A DNA stretch of 64,000 nucleotides from Sandaracinobacter neustonicus (lineage in GTDB: Bacteria > Pseudomonadota > Alphaproteobacteria > Sphingomonadales > Sphingomonadaceae): contig NZ_VFSU01000034.1 of NCBI RefSeq assembly GCF_006385875.1, positions 186,001 to 250,000 of the forward strand, read 5' to 3'. The position numbers were made by a program, and so were the translations under genes. The notes below the pieces were generated by a model that did not search any database, had not been told where the DNA came from, and saw nothing but the letters and a program-made list of their open reading frames with translations. Numbering within the stretch: the stretch's first letter is position 1; each line of letters starts with the position of its first letter. Positions 29,043 through 37,803 of this stretch are shown here, piece after piece.

Positions 29043-29564
29043 ATGCCGATTTCATTGTATGACGCCTTTGTGCCCACCACCCGGCAGATGCTGGGGTCTG
29101 TGCTGGCACTGCTGGACAAGGCCGAAGGCTGGTGCGCGGCGCAAGGGCTGGCGGAGGCGGAAATCGCGAATGCCAGCCTGCATGACTCGATGCTGCCCTT
29201 CGCCTTCCAGATCAAATCGGTGGCGCGGCATAGCCTTGGCGCGATCGACGGCGTGCGGGAGGGGAATTTCAACGGCATGTCCGGCGAAATGCCCGGCGAT
29301 TTCGCAGGCATGAAGGCGCTGCTGGCGAAATCCGACGCCGGGCTGGCGGCGGTGACGGTGGCGGAGATGGAGAGCTTCATCGGCAAGGAGGTGCAGTTCA
29401 CGCTGCCCACGATGAAGCTGCCCTTCACGGCGGAGAATTTCCTGCTGTCTTTCTCTCAACCCAATTTCTTTTTCCATGCCACCACGGCCTATGCGATCCT
29501 GCGCGCGAAGGGTGTGGGGCTGGGCAAGCGGGATTTCCTTGGCCAGCTGCGGCTGAAGCCATGA
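29043..29564 (+). CDS. DUF1993 family protein
   Basis: A 173-residue soluble protein starting M-P-I-S-L-Y-D-A-F-V-P-T, with a sound ribosome binding site (GGGAGAG). The pattern of helices, the conserved histidines in L-H-D-S-M-L and F-F-F-H-A-T-T-A-Y, and D-F-L-G-Q at the end fit DUF1993, a DinB-like four-helix family of unknown function. The histidines could bind metal as in DinB-like enzymes. It overlaps the next gene by 4 bases (ATGA). Confidence 0.8.
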   Translation: MPISLYDAFVPTTRQMLGSVLALLDKAEGWCAAQGLAEAEIANASLHDSMLPFAFQIKSVARHSLGAIDGVREGNFNGMSGEMPGDFAGMKALLAKSDAGLAAVTVAEMESFIGKEVQFTLPTMKLPFTAENFLLSFSQPNFFFHATTAYAILRAKGVGLGKRDFLGQLRLKP

Positions 29565-30187
29565 AGTCGCCCTTGCTGTTCGTGGCCGCGCTGGTGGCCG
29601 GGATCAGCTATATCGTCAGCTGGGCGCTGCCGTTGCCCGATGCCGCCGCCATTGCATGGAAGGGCGCGGGCGTGGGGTTGCTGGCGACATGGGCGAGCCG
29701 GCAGGGGCAGACGATCGACCATAAGCTGCTGGCGACCGTGCTGGTGCTAGGGGCGACGGCCGATATGATGCTGGAGATCCACCTCATTGCCGGTGCGGCG
29801 ATCTTCGCGCTGGGGCATGTGGTGGCGGTGGTGCTGTATATTCGCAACCGGCGGGCCGGGACGGGGGTTCGCGACGCGGCGCTGGGGGCGCTGTTCGCGG
29901 CCGGGATGATGGCGCTCGCCTTCCATCTGGCCAGCCCTGACTGGGCACCTGCCGTGGCCATCTACACCCTGTTCCTTGCCGTGATGGCGGCGAGTGCGAT
30001 GGCGTCGCGCTTTCCGCTGGCGGCGGCGGGGGCCTTGCTGTTCCTGTTGAGCGACCTGCTGATCTTTGCGCGGATGGGGCTGATCGCGAACCTGAGCTGG
30101 GCCGATCTGGCGGTGTGGGCGACCTATTTCGCGGGGCAGGCGCTGATCGCTTATGGCGTGGCGACGGGCCTAAAAACCACCCGTTAG
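29561..30187 (+). CDS. YhhN/TMEM86-family lysoplasmalogenase
   Basis: A 208-residue membrane protein with seven to eight predicted helices. YhhN proteins hydrolyse the vinyl ether bond of lysoplasmalogens. The conserved aspartate blocks G-A-T-A-D-M-M-L near 67 and L-L-S-D-L-L near 166 are where the family places its likely catalytic residues. The G-H-V block (F-A-L-G-H-V) near 90 also fits. The ATG overlaps the DUF1993 stop. The last 18 bases overlap the convergent NRAMP-like gene. The natural substrate in this host is not evident. Confidence 0.85.
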   Translation: MKSPLLFVAALVAGISYIVSWALPLPDAAAIAWKGAGVGLLATWASRQGQTIDHKLLATVLVLGATADMMLEIHLIAGAAIFALGHVVAVVLYIRNRRAGTGVRDAALGALFAAGMMALAFHLASPDWAPAVAIYTLFLAVMAASAMASRFPLAAAGALLFLLSDLLIFARMGLIANLSWADLAVWATYFAGQALIAYGVATGLKTTR

Positions 30188-31438
30188 CGCCATGGCGATC
30201 ACCGCGGCCGCCATCACGGCGGTGGCCAGCCAGCCCCAGATGGCCAGAGGGCGGGAGATGGGGAGCGCGCCCATGGTGAGGCGGCGGCTGGCCACATACA
30301 TCATGGCGGCCATGATCGGCACGGCGACGACTCCGTTGATCACCGCGCTCCAGAACAGCGCCTTGATGGGATCGATTCCGGCGAACTGGATGACGAGGCC
30401 GATGAGCGTGGCCGCGACGATCACGCCGTAAAAGCCGATGGCTTCCCATGGCTTGTGATCGAGGCCGGATTTCCAGCCCTCCGCCTCGCCGATGGCATAG
30501 GCGGCGGAGCCTGCCAGCACGGGGACGGCCAGCAGGCCGGTGCCGATGATGCCAAGGCTGAACAGGGCGAAGGCATAGTTTCCGGCGATCGGCCTCAGCG
30601 CCTCCGCCGCATCTGCCGCCGTCTGGATATCCCCCTTGCCATGGGCGTGCAGCGTGGCGGCGGTGGCGATGATGATGGCGATGGCGACGAGGTTGGAAAT
30701 CGCCATGCCCGAAAGCGTATCGAAGCCGATGCGCTTGAATTCAGCTTCGGCCGGGGTGCCGTCTTCCGTGAGCGGGCGTTCGTGGTGGCGACCCATTTCC
30801 TCCACCTCCTGCGCGCTTTGCCAGAAGAAGAGATAGGGGCTGATGGTGGTGCCGAAGATGGCGACGATCATCACCAGCGCCTCTTTGCCGGGAATGCGCG
30901 GGATGAACAGCCCGGCGGCGACCTGTGCCCAGTTCAGCTTCACCAGCAGCAGCACGGCGAAATAGGCGAACAGGCTGAGCGTGAGCCATTTCAGGAAGCT
31001 GGCATAGCGCGGATAGGGGACGAACAGCTGCAGCGTGAGCGAAACGACCGCGAACAGGATCGTCATCCAGTGCGGCGGCAGGCCGGTGATGAGGCGGGCG
31101 ACATCGCCCATCATGGCGAGATCAGCGGCGATGTTGATGGTGTTGGCGATGAACAAGAGCAGCACCAGCCCCAGCACCAGCGGGCGCGGGATGGCGGCGG
31201 CCATGTTGCTGGCCAGCCCCTTGCCCGTGACGCGGCCGATATGCGCAGAGACCAGCTGCACCGCGCACATCAGCGGATAGGTGAGCAGCATCGTCCACAA
31301 CAGCCCGAAGCCGAACTGCGCGCCTGCCTGCGAATAAGTGGCGATGCCGGAGGGATCATCATCCGCCGCCCCGGTAATCAGGCCGGGCCCCAGCTGTTTC
31401 AGCCGGGCGGAGACGCGCAGGCGGTGGGTGAACTTCAT
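30170..31438 (-). CDS. NRAMP-related divalent metal transporter
   Basis: About 422 residues from the ATG at M-K-F-T-H-R-L-R; a longer upstream frame lacks support and runs into the rpsB promoter. Eleven membrane helices fit the NRAMP fold. The helix 1 metal motif, usually D-P-G-N, reads D-D-D-P-S-G-I-A-T-Y, and the helix 6 segment reads G-T-T-I-S-P-Y-L-F-F-W-Q rather than the M-P-H type. NRAMP relatives with changed site residues carry other ions such as magnesium, so manganese transport should not be assumed. It is divergent from rpsB. Confidence 0.85.
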   Translation of the reverse strand: MKFTHRLRVSARLKQLGPGLITGAADDDPSGIATYSQAGAQFGFGLLWTMLLTYPLMCAVQLVSAHIGRVTGKGLASNMAAAIPRPLVLGLVLLLFIANTINIAADLAMMGDVARLITGLPPHWMTILFAVVSLTLQLFVPYPRYASFLKWLTLSLFAYFAVLLLVKLNWAQVAAGLFIPRIPGKEALVMIVAIFGTTISPYLFFWQSAQEVEEMGRHHERPLTEDGTPAEAEFKRIGFDTLSGMAISNLVAIAIIIATAATLHAHGKGDIQTAADAAEALRPIAGNYAFALFSLGIIGTGLLAVPVLAGSAAYAIGEAEGWKSGLDHKPWEAIGFYGVIVAATLIGLVIQFAGIDPIKALFWSAVINGVVAVPIMAAMMYVASRRLTMGALPISRPLAIWGWLATAVMAAAVIAMALTGGF

Positions 31439-31538
31439 GGCCGCAGGGTTTGCGCGATCAGCGGGTGGGATGCAAAGCCAAACATGAAGCCGGGGGGCGT
31501 TACCGCCGGGCGGACGCGTCCGGATCATGGCGTTGTCC

Positions 31539-31567
31539 TTGACTTTTGCCGATTCCCTCACTAGCTG
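31539..31567 (+). promoter_or_regulatory. Putative rpsB promoter
   Basis: TTGACT (31539-31544) is followed after 17 bases by TAGCTG, a weak -10. It lies about 95 bases before the rpsB start. A hairpin GCCCG...CGGGC (about 31605-31622) lies in the leader and could be an S2-binding control element, which is inference. Confidence 0.35.
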
Positions 31568-31661
31568 CGCCGCCCATCCCACACGCGAAGGGAAACCTTC
31601 CGGTGCCCGGCCACAGTCGGGCTTACCTTCGCGGCGGAACCAACCGGTTAGGAGAAACTTT

Positions 31662-32420
31662 ATGACGGACACCCCGCAGGTGTCGATGCAAGCGCTGCTG
31701 GAAGCTGGCGCGCACTTCGGCCACCAGACGCATCGCTGGAACCCGAAGATGAAGCCTTACATCTTCGGCGAGCGCAACGGCGTTCACATTCTCGACCTGT
31801 CGCAGACGGTGCCGCTGTTCGCGCGCTCGCTGGACTTCGTGCGCGCCACTTCGGCCGCCGGGGGCAAGGTGCTGTTCGTGGGCACCAAGCGTCAGGCGCA
31901 AGAGCCGATTGCCGACGCCGCGCGCCGGTCTGGCCAGCATTATGTCAACCACCGCTGGCTGGGCGGCATGCTGACGAACTGGAAGACGATTTCGGCTTCG
32001 ATCCGCCGCTTCAAGACGCTGGAAGAGCAGCTTTCGGGCGACACGCACGGCTTCACCAAGAAGGAAGTGCTGAAGATGACCCGCGAGCGCGACAAGTTTG
32101 AAGCCTCGCTGGGCGGTATCCGTGACATGAACGGCCTGCCGGACCTGATGTTCGTGGTGGACGTGAACAAGGAAGACCTCGCCATCAAGGAAGCCAATGT
32201 GCTTGGCATCCCGGTGATCGCGATCCTCGATTCCAACTGCGATCCTGCCAACATCGCCTTCCCGGTTCCGGGCAACGACGATGCCAGCCGCGCCATCCAG
32301 CTGTATTGCAATGCGGTGGCTGACGCGATTCTGGTTGGCAAGCAGGGCCGTCAGGCGAGCCAGGGCGTTGACCTTGGCGCGGCTGCCGAGCCCGAAATCG
32401 AGCCCGCGCTGACGGCCTGA
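31662..32420 (+). CDS. rpsB: 30S ribosomal protein S2
   Basis: S2 is a 30S subunit protein needed for S1 binding. The ATG (M-T-D-T-P-Q-V-S-M) has AGGAG 7 bases upstream. Family blocks are clear: [15 protein letters not shown] near 20, [11 protein letters not shown] near 90 and the C-terminal D-S-N-C-D-P block near 190. Length (252) is normal. It heads the conserved cluster rpsB-tsf-pyrH-frr. Confidence 0.98.
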   Translation: MTDTPQVSMQALLEAGAHFGHQTHRWNPKMKPYIFGERNGVHILDLSQTVPLFARSLDFVRATSAAGGKVLFVGTKRQAQEPIADAARRSGQHYVNHRWLGGMLTNWKTISASIRRFKTLEEQLSGDTHGFTKKEVLKMTRERDKFEASLGGIRDMNGLPDLMFVVDVNKEDLAIKEANVLGIPVIAILDSNCDPANIAFPVPGNDDASRAIQLYCNAVADAILVGKQGRQASQGVDLGAAAEPEIEPALTA

Positions 32421-32475
32421 GTTTCGCCTGAATTGCCGGGCGGGTTTTTCCCCGCCTGTCATCAAACTGACCTTC

Positions 32476-32503
32476 GGGGGTTGCACGGAGCCGTGCAGCC
32501 CCC
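32476..32503 (+). other. Strong hairpin in the rpsB-tsf spacer
   Basis: GGGGG-T-TGCACGG pairs with CCGTGCA-G-CCCCC around AG, a 13-pair stem including one T-G pair. It lies 31 bases before tsf and lacks a U-run. A weaker hairpin (GGCGGG, TTTTTC, CCCGCC) at 32439-32456 follows the rpsB stop. Together they may lower tsf expression relative to rpsB or protect message ends. Confidence 0.5.
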
Positions 32504-32533
32504 ACACCCCTTAGAAGCAGAAGGAGCCGATCC

Positions 32534-33463
32534 ATGGCCAACATTACCGCAACCCTCGTCAAGGAACTCCGCGACCTGACCGGCGCGGGCATGATGGACG
32601 CCAAGAAGGCGCTCGTCGAAGTGGAAGGCGAGATCGAAAAGGCCATCGACTGGCTGCGCGCCAAGGGCCTTGCCTCTGCCGCCAAGAAGTCCGGCCGCAC
32701 GGCTGCTGAAGGCCTGGTGGGCGTTGCCGTTTCCGGCAATCGCGGCGCCGTGGTGGAAGTGAACGCCGAGACGGACTTCGTGGCCAAGAACGCGCAGTTC
32801 CAGGGCTTTGTGAAGGAAGTCGCCGGTGTGGCGCTCGCCAAGGGCGAGAAGGTGGAAGACCTGCTGGCCGCCGATTATCCGGCGGGCGGCGGTAGCGTGC
32901 AGGACGTGCTGACCCACAACATCGCCACCATCGGCGAGCAGCAGGTGTTGCGCCGCGCCGAAGTGCTGGAAGCGACCGGCGTGGTCGCATCCTACATCCA
33001 CAATGCCGCGGCCCCCGGCCTCGGCAAGATCGGCGTGCTGGTCGCGATTGACAGCGACATTGCCGACAAGGATGCGCTGATGGCGATCGGCAAGCAGGTC
33101 GCCATGCATGTGGCGGCGGCCAACCCGCTGGCGCTTTCGATCGAGCATATCGATCCGAGCCTGCTGGAGCGTGAGCGCGCCATCGCCACCGAAAAGGCCG
33201 CCGGTTCGGGCAAGCCCGCCGACATCATCGAGCGCATGGTCGATGGGGCGGTGAAGAAGTTCGCCGGCGAACAGGCGCTGCTGAGCCAGGTGTTCGTGAT
33301 CGACGGCAAGTCCAAGGTGGGTGATTTCATCGCCACCGAAGCCAAGCGTCTGTCCGGCAATTTGCTGGTGGCGAAGTTCATTCGCTTCCAGCTGGGTGAA
33401 GGCATCGAAAAGGCCGAGAGCGACTTCGCGGCTGAAGTGGCTGCTGCCGCTGGCGTCGCCTGA
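32534..33463 (+). CDS. tsf: Translation elongation factor Ts
   Basis: EF-Ts exchanges GDP for GTP on EF-Tu. The N-terminal UBA-like domain has [16 protein letters not shown], and the core has N-C-type A-E-T-D-F-V-A-K-N near 77. Two core subdomains follow with the H-V-A-A-A-N-P block near 195. Length (309) is normal. The ribosome binding site is AAGGAG. A terminator follows at 33595. Confidence 0.98.
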   Translation: MANITATLVKELRDLTGAGMMDAKKALVEVEGEIEKAIDWLRAKGLASAAKKSGRTAAEGLVGVAVSGNRGAVVEVNAETDFVAKNAQFQGFVKEVAGVALAKGEKVEDLLAADYPAGGGSVQDVLTHNIATIGEQQVLRRAEVLEATGVVASYIHNAAAPGLGKIGVLVAIDSDIADKDALMAIGKQVAMHVAAANPLALSIEHIDPSLLERERAIATEKAAGSGKPADIIERMVDGAVKKFAGEQALLSQVFVIDGKSKVGDFIATEAKRLSGNLLVAKFIRFQLGEGIEKAESDFAAEVAAAAGVA

Positions 33464-33486
33464 TTTCGTGATCTTGCGCTGAAGCG

Positions 33487-33572
33487 CCCTCCCACCGCCC
33501 CGCTCCCCCGCCCAACCGCCCCAAGCATGACAATGTCGGGCGGTTGGGCGGGGGAGCGGGGCGGTGGGAGGG
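33487..33572. repeat. Perfect 35-bp inverted repeat
   Basis: Two arms, 33487-33521 and 33538-33572, are exact reverse complements over 35 bases, separated by 16 bases (the spacer includes AAGCATGACAATG). The left arm begins CCCTCCCACCGCCCC. No other inverted repeat in the window is as long without a mismatch. It lies between tsf and its terminator. It would form a very stable hairpin in RNA or a cruciform in DNA. Confidence 0.95.
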
Positions 33573-33594
33573 TGGCGCAGCCAAATAAGAGGAG

Positions 33595-33627
33595 GGGCGT
33601 TGCCGACATGTCGGCAACGCCCTTTTC
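33595..33627 (+). terminator. Intrinsic terminator after tsf
   Basis: GGGCGTTGCCGAC and GTCGGCAACGCCC form a perfect 13-base stem with an AT loop, followed by TTTTC. This separates rpsB-tsf from pyrH transcription, so pyrH should have its own promoter or rely on read-through. Confidence 0.85.
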
Positions 33628-33678
33628 ATGTCTGCGTCCCGCCGCTAAGCGGGGTCAGTTCCAACAGTCAGGCTGTCC

Positions 33679-34395
33679 ATGTCCTCTACGCCCCACAAGC
33701 GAATCCTCCTGAAGCTTTCGGGCGAAGCCGCCATGGGCGATCAGGCGTTCGGCATCGATCCCGCCACCGTGCAGCGCGTGGCCGGAGAGGTGAAGGCCGC
33801 GAAGGACAAGGGGCTGGAACTGTGCCTTGTGATCGGCGGCGGCAATATCTTCCGCGGCATGGCGGGCGCGGCCAAGGGGATGGACCGGGCGACCGCCGAT
33901 TATATGGGCATGCTGGCGACCGTGATGAACGCGCTGGCCATGCAGGACGCGCTGGAGCAGGCGGGTGTGGAAACGCGGGTGATGTCCGCCATTCCGATGG
34001 CCGCCGTGTGCGAGCCTTACATCCGCCGCCGGGCCGAGCGGCATCTGGAAAAGGGCCGGGTGGTGATCTTCGCCGCCGGAACCGGCAGCCCCTATTTCAC
34101 CACCGACAGCGGTGCGGCGTTGCGCGCGGCCGAGATGAAGTGCGATGCCTTGTTCAAGGGCACGTCGGTGGACGGCGTCTATGACAGCGACCCGAAAACC
34201 AACCCGTCTGCGACCCGCTATGAACGGATCGGCTTCGACAAGGTGCTGGCGGACAATCTGAAAGTGATGGATGCGGCCGCGATCGCGCTGTGCCGCGACA
34301 ATCGCATCCCGATCGTGGTGTTCAACATCCGCGAAGAGGGTAATCTGGCCCGCGTGCTTGCCGGTGATGGCGTTTCCACCGTGGTTGGCGGATAA
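33679..34395 (+). CDS. pyrH: UMP kinase (PyrH)
   Basis: PyrH phosphorylates UMP to UDP. Amino-acid-kinase-fold blocks are visible: L-L-K-L-S-G-E-A at 11-18, [10 protein letters not shown] near 52, and the nucleotide loop with [13 protein letters not shown] near 160. Length 238 is normal. It is followed by frr after 49 bases. Confidence 0.98.
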   Translation: MSSTPHKRILLKLSGEAAMGDQAFGIDPATVQRVAGEVKAAKDKGLELCLVIGGGNIFRGMAGAAKGMDRATADYMGMLATVMNALAMQDALEQAGVETRVMSAIPMAAVCEPYIRRRAERHLEKGRVVIFAAGTGSPYFTTDSGAALRAAEMKCDALFKGTSVDGVYDSDPKTNPSATRYERIGFDKVLADNLKVMDAAAIALCRDNRIPIVVFNIREEGNLARVLAGDGVSTVVGG

Positions 34396-34444
34396 GGGCG
34401 CGGCGCGAGACGCGAATTGACAAGAAGAATAGGCGAGGACTGAC

Positions 34445-35014
34445 ATGGCTGATTTCGACGCCAACGCAACCAAGGCCGATCTGGACCGGCGCATGAAGGG
34501 CGCGGTGGAGACGCTGAAAAATGATCTGGGCGGGCTTCGCACCGGCCGGGCGTCCACCACCCTGCTCGATCCCGTGCAGGTGGAGGTGTATGGTGCGAAC
34601 ATGCCGCTGAATCAGGTGGCGACGGTGACGGCGCCCGAGCCGCGCATGCTGTCTGTGCAGGTGTGGGATCGATCCAACGTGCAGCCGGTGGAAAAGGCGA
34701 TTCGCTCTGCAGGGCTGGGGCTGAACCCGGTGACGGAAGGGCAGACGCTGCGCCTGCCGATCCCCGATCTCACGGAAGAACGCCGCAAGGAGCTGGCGAA
34801 GCTGGCGACGCAATATGCCGAAAAGGCGCGGATCGCCATCCGCAACGTGCGGCGCGACGGCAATGACGTGCTGAAGACAGCGGAAAAGAAGGGCCAGATC
34901 AGCCAGGACGAACTGAAGCGGCTGGAAGGCGATGTGCAGAAGCTGACCGATAAGGCGATTGCCGATGCGGATGCGGCCTCTGCGGCCAAGGAGAAGGAAA
35001 TCCTTGGCAAGTGA
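34445..35014 (+). CDS. frr: Ribosome recycling factor
   Basis: RRF splits ribosomes after termination together with EF-G. The 189-residue protein has the three-helix bundle pattern with L-R-T-G-R-A-S near 35, [13 protein letters not shown] near 77 and the C-terminal R-R-D-G-N-D block near 138. The end overlaps uppS by 4 bases (GTGA). Confidence 0.98.
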   Translation: MADFDANATKADLDRRMKGAVETLKNDLGGLRTGRASTTLLDPVQVEVYGANMPLNQVATVTAPEPRMLSVQVWDRSNVQPVEKAIRSAGLGLNPVTEGQTLRLPIPDLTEERRKELAKLATQYAEKARIAIRNVRRDGNDVLKTAEKKGQISQDELKRLEGDVQKLTDKAIADADAASAAKEKEILGK

Positions 35015-35778
35015 AGTGGTTCAATCCCGTGCGGCCCTCGGCTGAAGCCGAAGGCCCTGATGCTGCCGTCGGGCCTGTGCCCGGCGGGCCGCGCCATGTC
35101 GCCATCATCATGGACGGCAACGGCCGCTGGGCGAAGGCGCGGCGGCTGCCGCGCGTGGCCGGGCACCGCGCGGGGGTGGAGGCGGTGCGGCGCATCGTGC
35201 GCGCCGCGCCGAAGCTGGGGATCGAGACGCTGACGCTTTATGCCTTCAGTTCCGAGAACTGGCGGCGGCCTGCGGACGAAGTGTCTGACCTGATGAGCCT
35301 GCTGCGCCACCATCTGCTGGCGGAGCTGGAGGAACTGGATTCGAACGGCGCGCGGCTGAGCCTGATCGGCAACTGGCGGGCGATGAAGCCCGACGTGGTG
35401 GAGCGGCTGGAAAATGCCGTGCGCTCCACCGCGAAGAACACACGTTTCCAGCTGGTGGTGGCGCTGAACTATGGCGGGCAGGACGAGATCGTGCGCGCGG
35501 CGCAGGCGCTGGCGACACGGGTGGCGGCGGGCGAGATAGCCGCGCAGGCGATCACGCCCGAGCTGATCGAGGCGGAGCTGGACACGGCGCAGCTGCCGCC
35601 GGTGGACCTGATCATCCGATCGTCCGGCGAACAGCGGCTGTCGAACTTCCTGCTGTGGCAGGCGGCCTATGCGGAGATGTGGTTCACCCCCGTGCTGTGG
35701 CCGGATTTCAACGAAGATGTGCTGCGCGACGCAATCGACTCCTTCGCGCGGCGGGAGCGGCGCTATGGCGGCCGTTGA
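35011..35778 (+). CDS. uppS: Undecaprenyl diphosphate synthase (UppS)
   Basis: This cis-prenyltransferase builds the C55 lipid carrier for peptidoglycan and polysaccharides. The GTG start overlaps the frr stop. The substrate loop [11 protein letters not shown] is near 32, S-S-E-N-W-R-R-P near 86, and the C-terminal [13 protein letters not shown] block near 200. The N-terminal 25 residues are proline- and alanine-rich and not conserved. It overlaps cdsA by 14 bases. Confidence 0.97.
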   Translation: MKWFNPVRPSAEAEGPDAAVGPVPGGPRHVAIIMDGNGRWAKARRLPRVAGHRAGVEAVRRIVRAAPKLGIETLTLYAFSSENWRRPADEVSDLMSLLRHHLLAELEELDSNGARLSLIGNWRAMKPDVVERLENAVRSTAKNTRFQLVVALNYGGQDEIVRAAQALATRVAAGEIAAQAITPELIEAELDTAQLPPVDLIIRSSGEQRLSNFLLWQAAYAEMWFTPVLWPDFNEDVLRDAIDSFARRERRYGGR

Positions 35779-36616
35779 GCCGGTTGTGGCCGCGTCGGGT
35801 GGCTCCAACCTGAAATCGCGGGTGGTGGTGGCGCTGTTTCTGGGCGTTGTGGCCATCGCCGACATCTGGATCGGCGGCCCGGCCTTCACCTTGATGATCG
35901 CGGCTGGCGTGGGGCTGGTGCTGTGGGAATGGGGCGCGATGCACGGCACGCCGCTGGGCTGGCGCGTGGCCGGGCTGGTGGCGTTGGCGGGGGCAAGCGT
36001 GCTGGCGCATCTGCGGCAACCGCTGCCTGCGCTGATCCTGTTGCTGAGCGCGATCCTGATCCTGCTGGCGCTCTCCATCCTGATGCGCACCGGCGGCAAG
36101 CGCTGGATTTCTACCGGCTTGGCCTATGCCGGGCTGCCCGCCGTGGCGCTGATCTGGCTTAGGCAGCAACCGGATGGCTTCGCGCTGGTGATGTGGACCA
36201 TGGGGCTGGTGTGGGCGACAGACATATTGGCCTATTTCGCCGGGCGGGCGATCGGCGGGCCGAAGATCTGGCCTGCCGTCAGCCCCAACAAGACATGGGC
36301 CGGGCTGGCGGGCGGCATGACGGGTGCGGCGTTATTTTCCATGCTGTTCGCGCATTATGCGGGCTGGCCGCAGGCGCTGCCACTGATGGCGCTTCTGGGC
36401 GCAGGCCTGGCTGTGGTGGCGCAGGCCGGGGACTTTTTCGAAAGCTGGCTGAAGCGCCGCGCCGGGGTGAAGGATTCAGGCAAGCTGCTGCCCGGCCATG
36501 GCGGCATCATGGACCGGGTGGACGGGCTGGTGCCCGTCGCCTGTGCGGTGGCGCTGTGGGTGAGCCTGCAGCAGCCTGCGGAGTATGTGATGGCGATGAC
36601 GGAGCGACTGGCTTGA
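35765..36616 (+). CDS. cdsA: Phosphatidate cytidylyltransferase (CdsA)
   Basis: CdsA makes CDP-diacylglycerol from phosphatidate and CTP in the inner membrane. The ATG at M-A-A-V-E-P-V-V was chosen because it follows a plausible overlap with uppS; more upstream codons are uppS in another frame. About eight membrane helices occur, with the family signature spread over S-P-N-K-T-W-A-G near 174 and K-D-S-G-K-L-L-P-G-H-G-G near 235, then D-R-V-D. Length 283 is normal. It overlaps dxr by 4 bases. Confidence 0.95.
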   Translation: MAAVEPVVAASGGSNLKSRVVVALFLGVVAIADIWIGGPAFTLMIAAGVGLVLWEWGAMHGTPLGWRVAGLVALAGASVLAHLRQPLPALILLLSAILILLALSILMRTGGKRWISTGLAYAGLPAVALIWLRQQPDGFALVMWTMGLVWATDILAYFAGRAIGGPKIWPAVSPNKTWAGLAGGMTGAALFSMLFAHYAGWPQALPLMALLGAGLAVVAQAGDFFESWLKRRAGVKDSGKLLPGHGGIMDRVDGLVPVACAVALWVSLQQPAEYVMAMTERLA

Positions 36617-37794
36617 AGCGGCTGGCGATCTTTGGCGCGACGGGCTCCGTCGGCGCTTCCACGCTGGATCTGGTGGCGCGCAACCCGGAGCGATACCGGG
36701 TGAGCGTGCTGACGGCCGGGAAAGACTGGCGGCGGCTGGCCGAACTTGCGCGGACCTTCCGGCCCGAGCATGTGGTGATCGCAGACGAGACAGCCTTTGC
36801 CGATCTGGCCGAAGCGCTGGCGGGCGAGCCGGTGACAGTGTCCGCCGGGGCGGCGGCGCTGGAAAGCGTGGCGCGCGAGCCTGCCGATCTGGTGGTGGCA
36901 GCGATCGTGGGGGCAGCCGGGCTGAAGCCGACTCTGGCGGCGCTGGAAAGCGGGATTCCGGTGGCGCTGGCCAACAAGGAAGCGCTGGTGTGCGCGGGCG
37001 GGCTGATGACGGCCACCGCCGCGCGGACCGGCGCGGCGCTGCTGCCCATCGATTCCGAGCACAACGCGATCTTCCAGGTGCTGGAGGACAAATCCCGCGT
37101 GAGCCGCATCGTGCTGACAGCCTCTGGCGGGCCGTTCCGGGCGCTGAGCCGACAGGAGATGTCGGCGGTGACTCCGGCGCAGGCGGTGAAGCATCCGACA
37201 TGGTCCATGGGGGCGAAAATCTCCATCGACTCGGCCACGCTGATGAACAAGGGGCTGGAGCTGATCGAGGCGCTGCATCTGTTCGGCGTGCGCGCCGAGC
37301 AACTGGGCGTGCTCGTGCACCCGCAGAGCCTTGTGCACGGGCTGGTGGAATATGTGGACGGCTCGGTGCTGGCGCAGCTTGGCCCGGCCGACATGCGGGT
37401 GCCCATTGCCCATGCCATGGCATGGCCCGAGCGGATCGCCACCCCGGTGGAGCGGCTGGATCTGGCGCGCATTGGCAGGCTGGAGTTCGAGGAAGCGGAT
37501 CGTGAGCGATTCCCGGCACTTGCGCTTGCGGAAGCGGCGCTGGCGGCCGGGCAATGCCGCCCCTGCGTGCTGAACGCGGCCAATGAAGTGGCGGTTGCGG
37601 CCTTTCTGGACGGGCGGATCGGCTTTCTGGATATCGCCGCCGTGGTGGCCGAAACGCTGGAAGCGCTGCCCGCCCGCAGGCTGGACACGCTGGAGGATGT
37701 GTTCGAAACCGACCGGCAGGCGCGGGCGAGCGCACAACAATATGTTACGCGTGTGAAACAGACTTCATTTGCTGCCCGGAGGGTGGCCGGTTAG
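36613..37794 (+). CDS. dxr: 1-deoxy-D-xylulose 5-phosphate reductoisomerase (Dxr)
   Basis: Dxr carries out the committed step of the MEP isoprenoid pathway, which feeds UppS. The TTG start overlaps the cdsA stop (TTGA) and gives M-K-R-L-A-I-F-G-A-T-G-S-V-G, the NADPH-binding start. Active-site blocks are A-L-A-N-K-E-A-L near 118, P-I-D-S-E-H-N-A near 148, and S-M-G-A-K-I-S-I-D-S-A-T-L-M-N-K near 200. Length 393 is normal. rseP follows after 9 bases. Confidence 0.97.
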   Translation: MKRLAIFGATGSVGASTLDLVARNPERYRVSVLTAGKDWRRLAELARTFRPEHVVIADETAFADLAEALAGEPVTVSAGAAALESVAREPADLVVAAIVGAAGLKPTLAALESGIPVALANKEALVCAGGLMTATAARTGAALLPIDSEHNAIFQVLEDKSRVSRIVLTASGGPFRALSRQEMSAVTPAQAVKHPTWSMGAKISIDSATLMNKGLELIEALHLFGVRAEQLGVLVHPQSLVHGLVEYVDGSVLAQLGPADMRVPIAHAMAWPERIATPVERLDLARIGRLEFEEADRERFPALALAEAALAAGQCRPCVLNAANEVAVAAFLDGRIGFLDIAAVVAETLEALPARRLDTLEDVFETDRQARASAQQYVTRVKQTSFAARRVAG

Positions 37795-37803
37795 GATCGG
37801 GAT

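Noticed and set aside
25567-29109. A 1180-codon open frame on the minus strand
   Set aside because: It mirrors dnaE in another frame and has the low-complexity H/R/Q/P composition of antisense frames in high-GC DNA.
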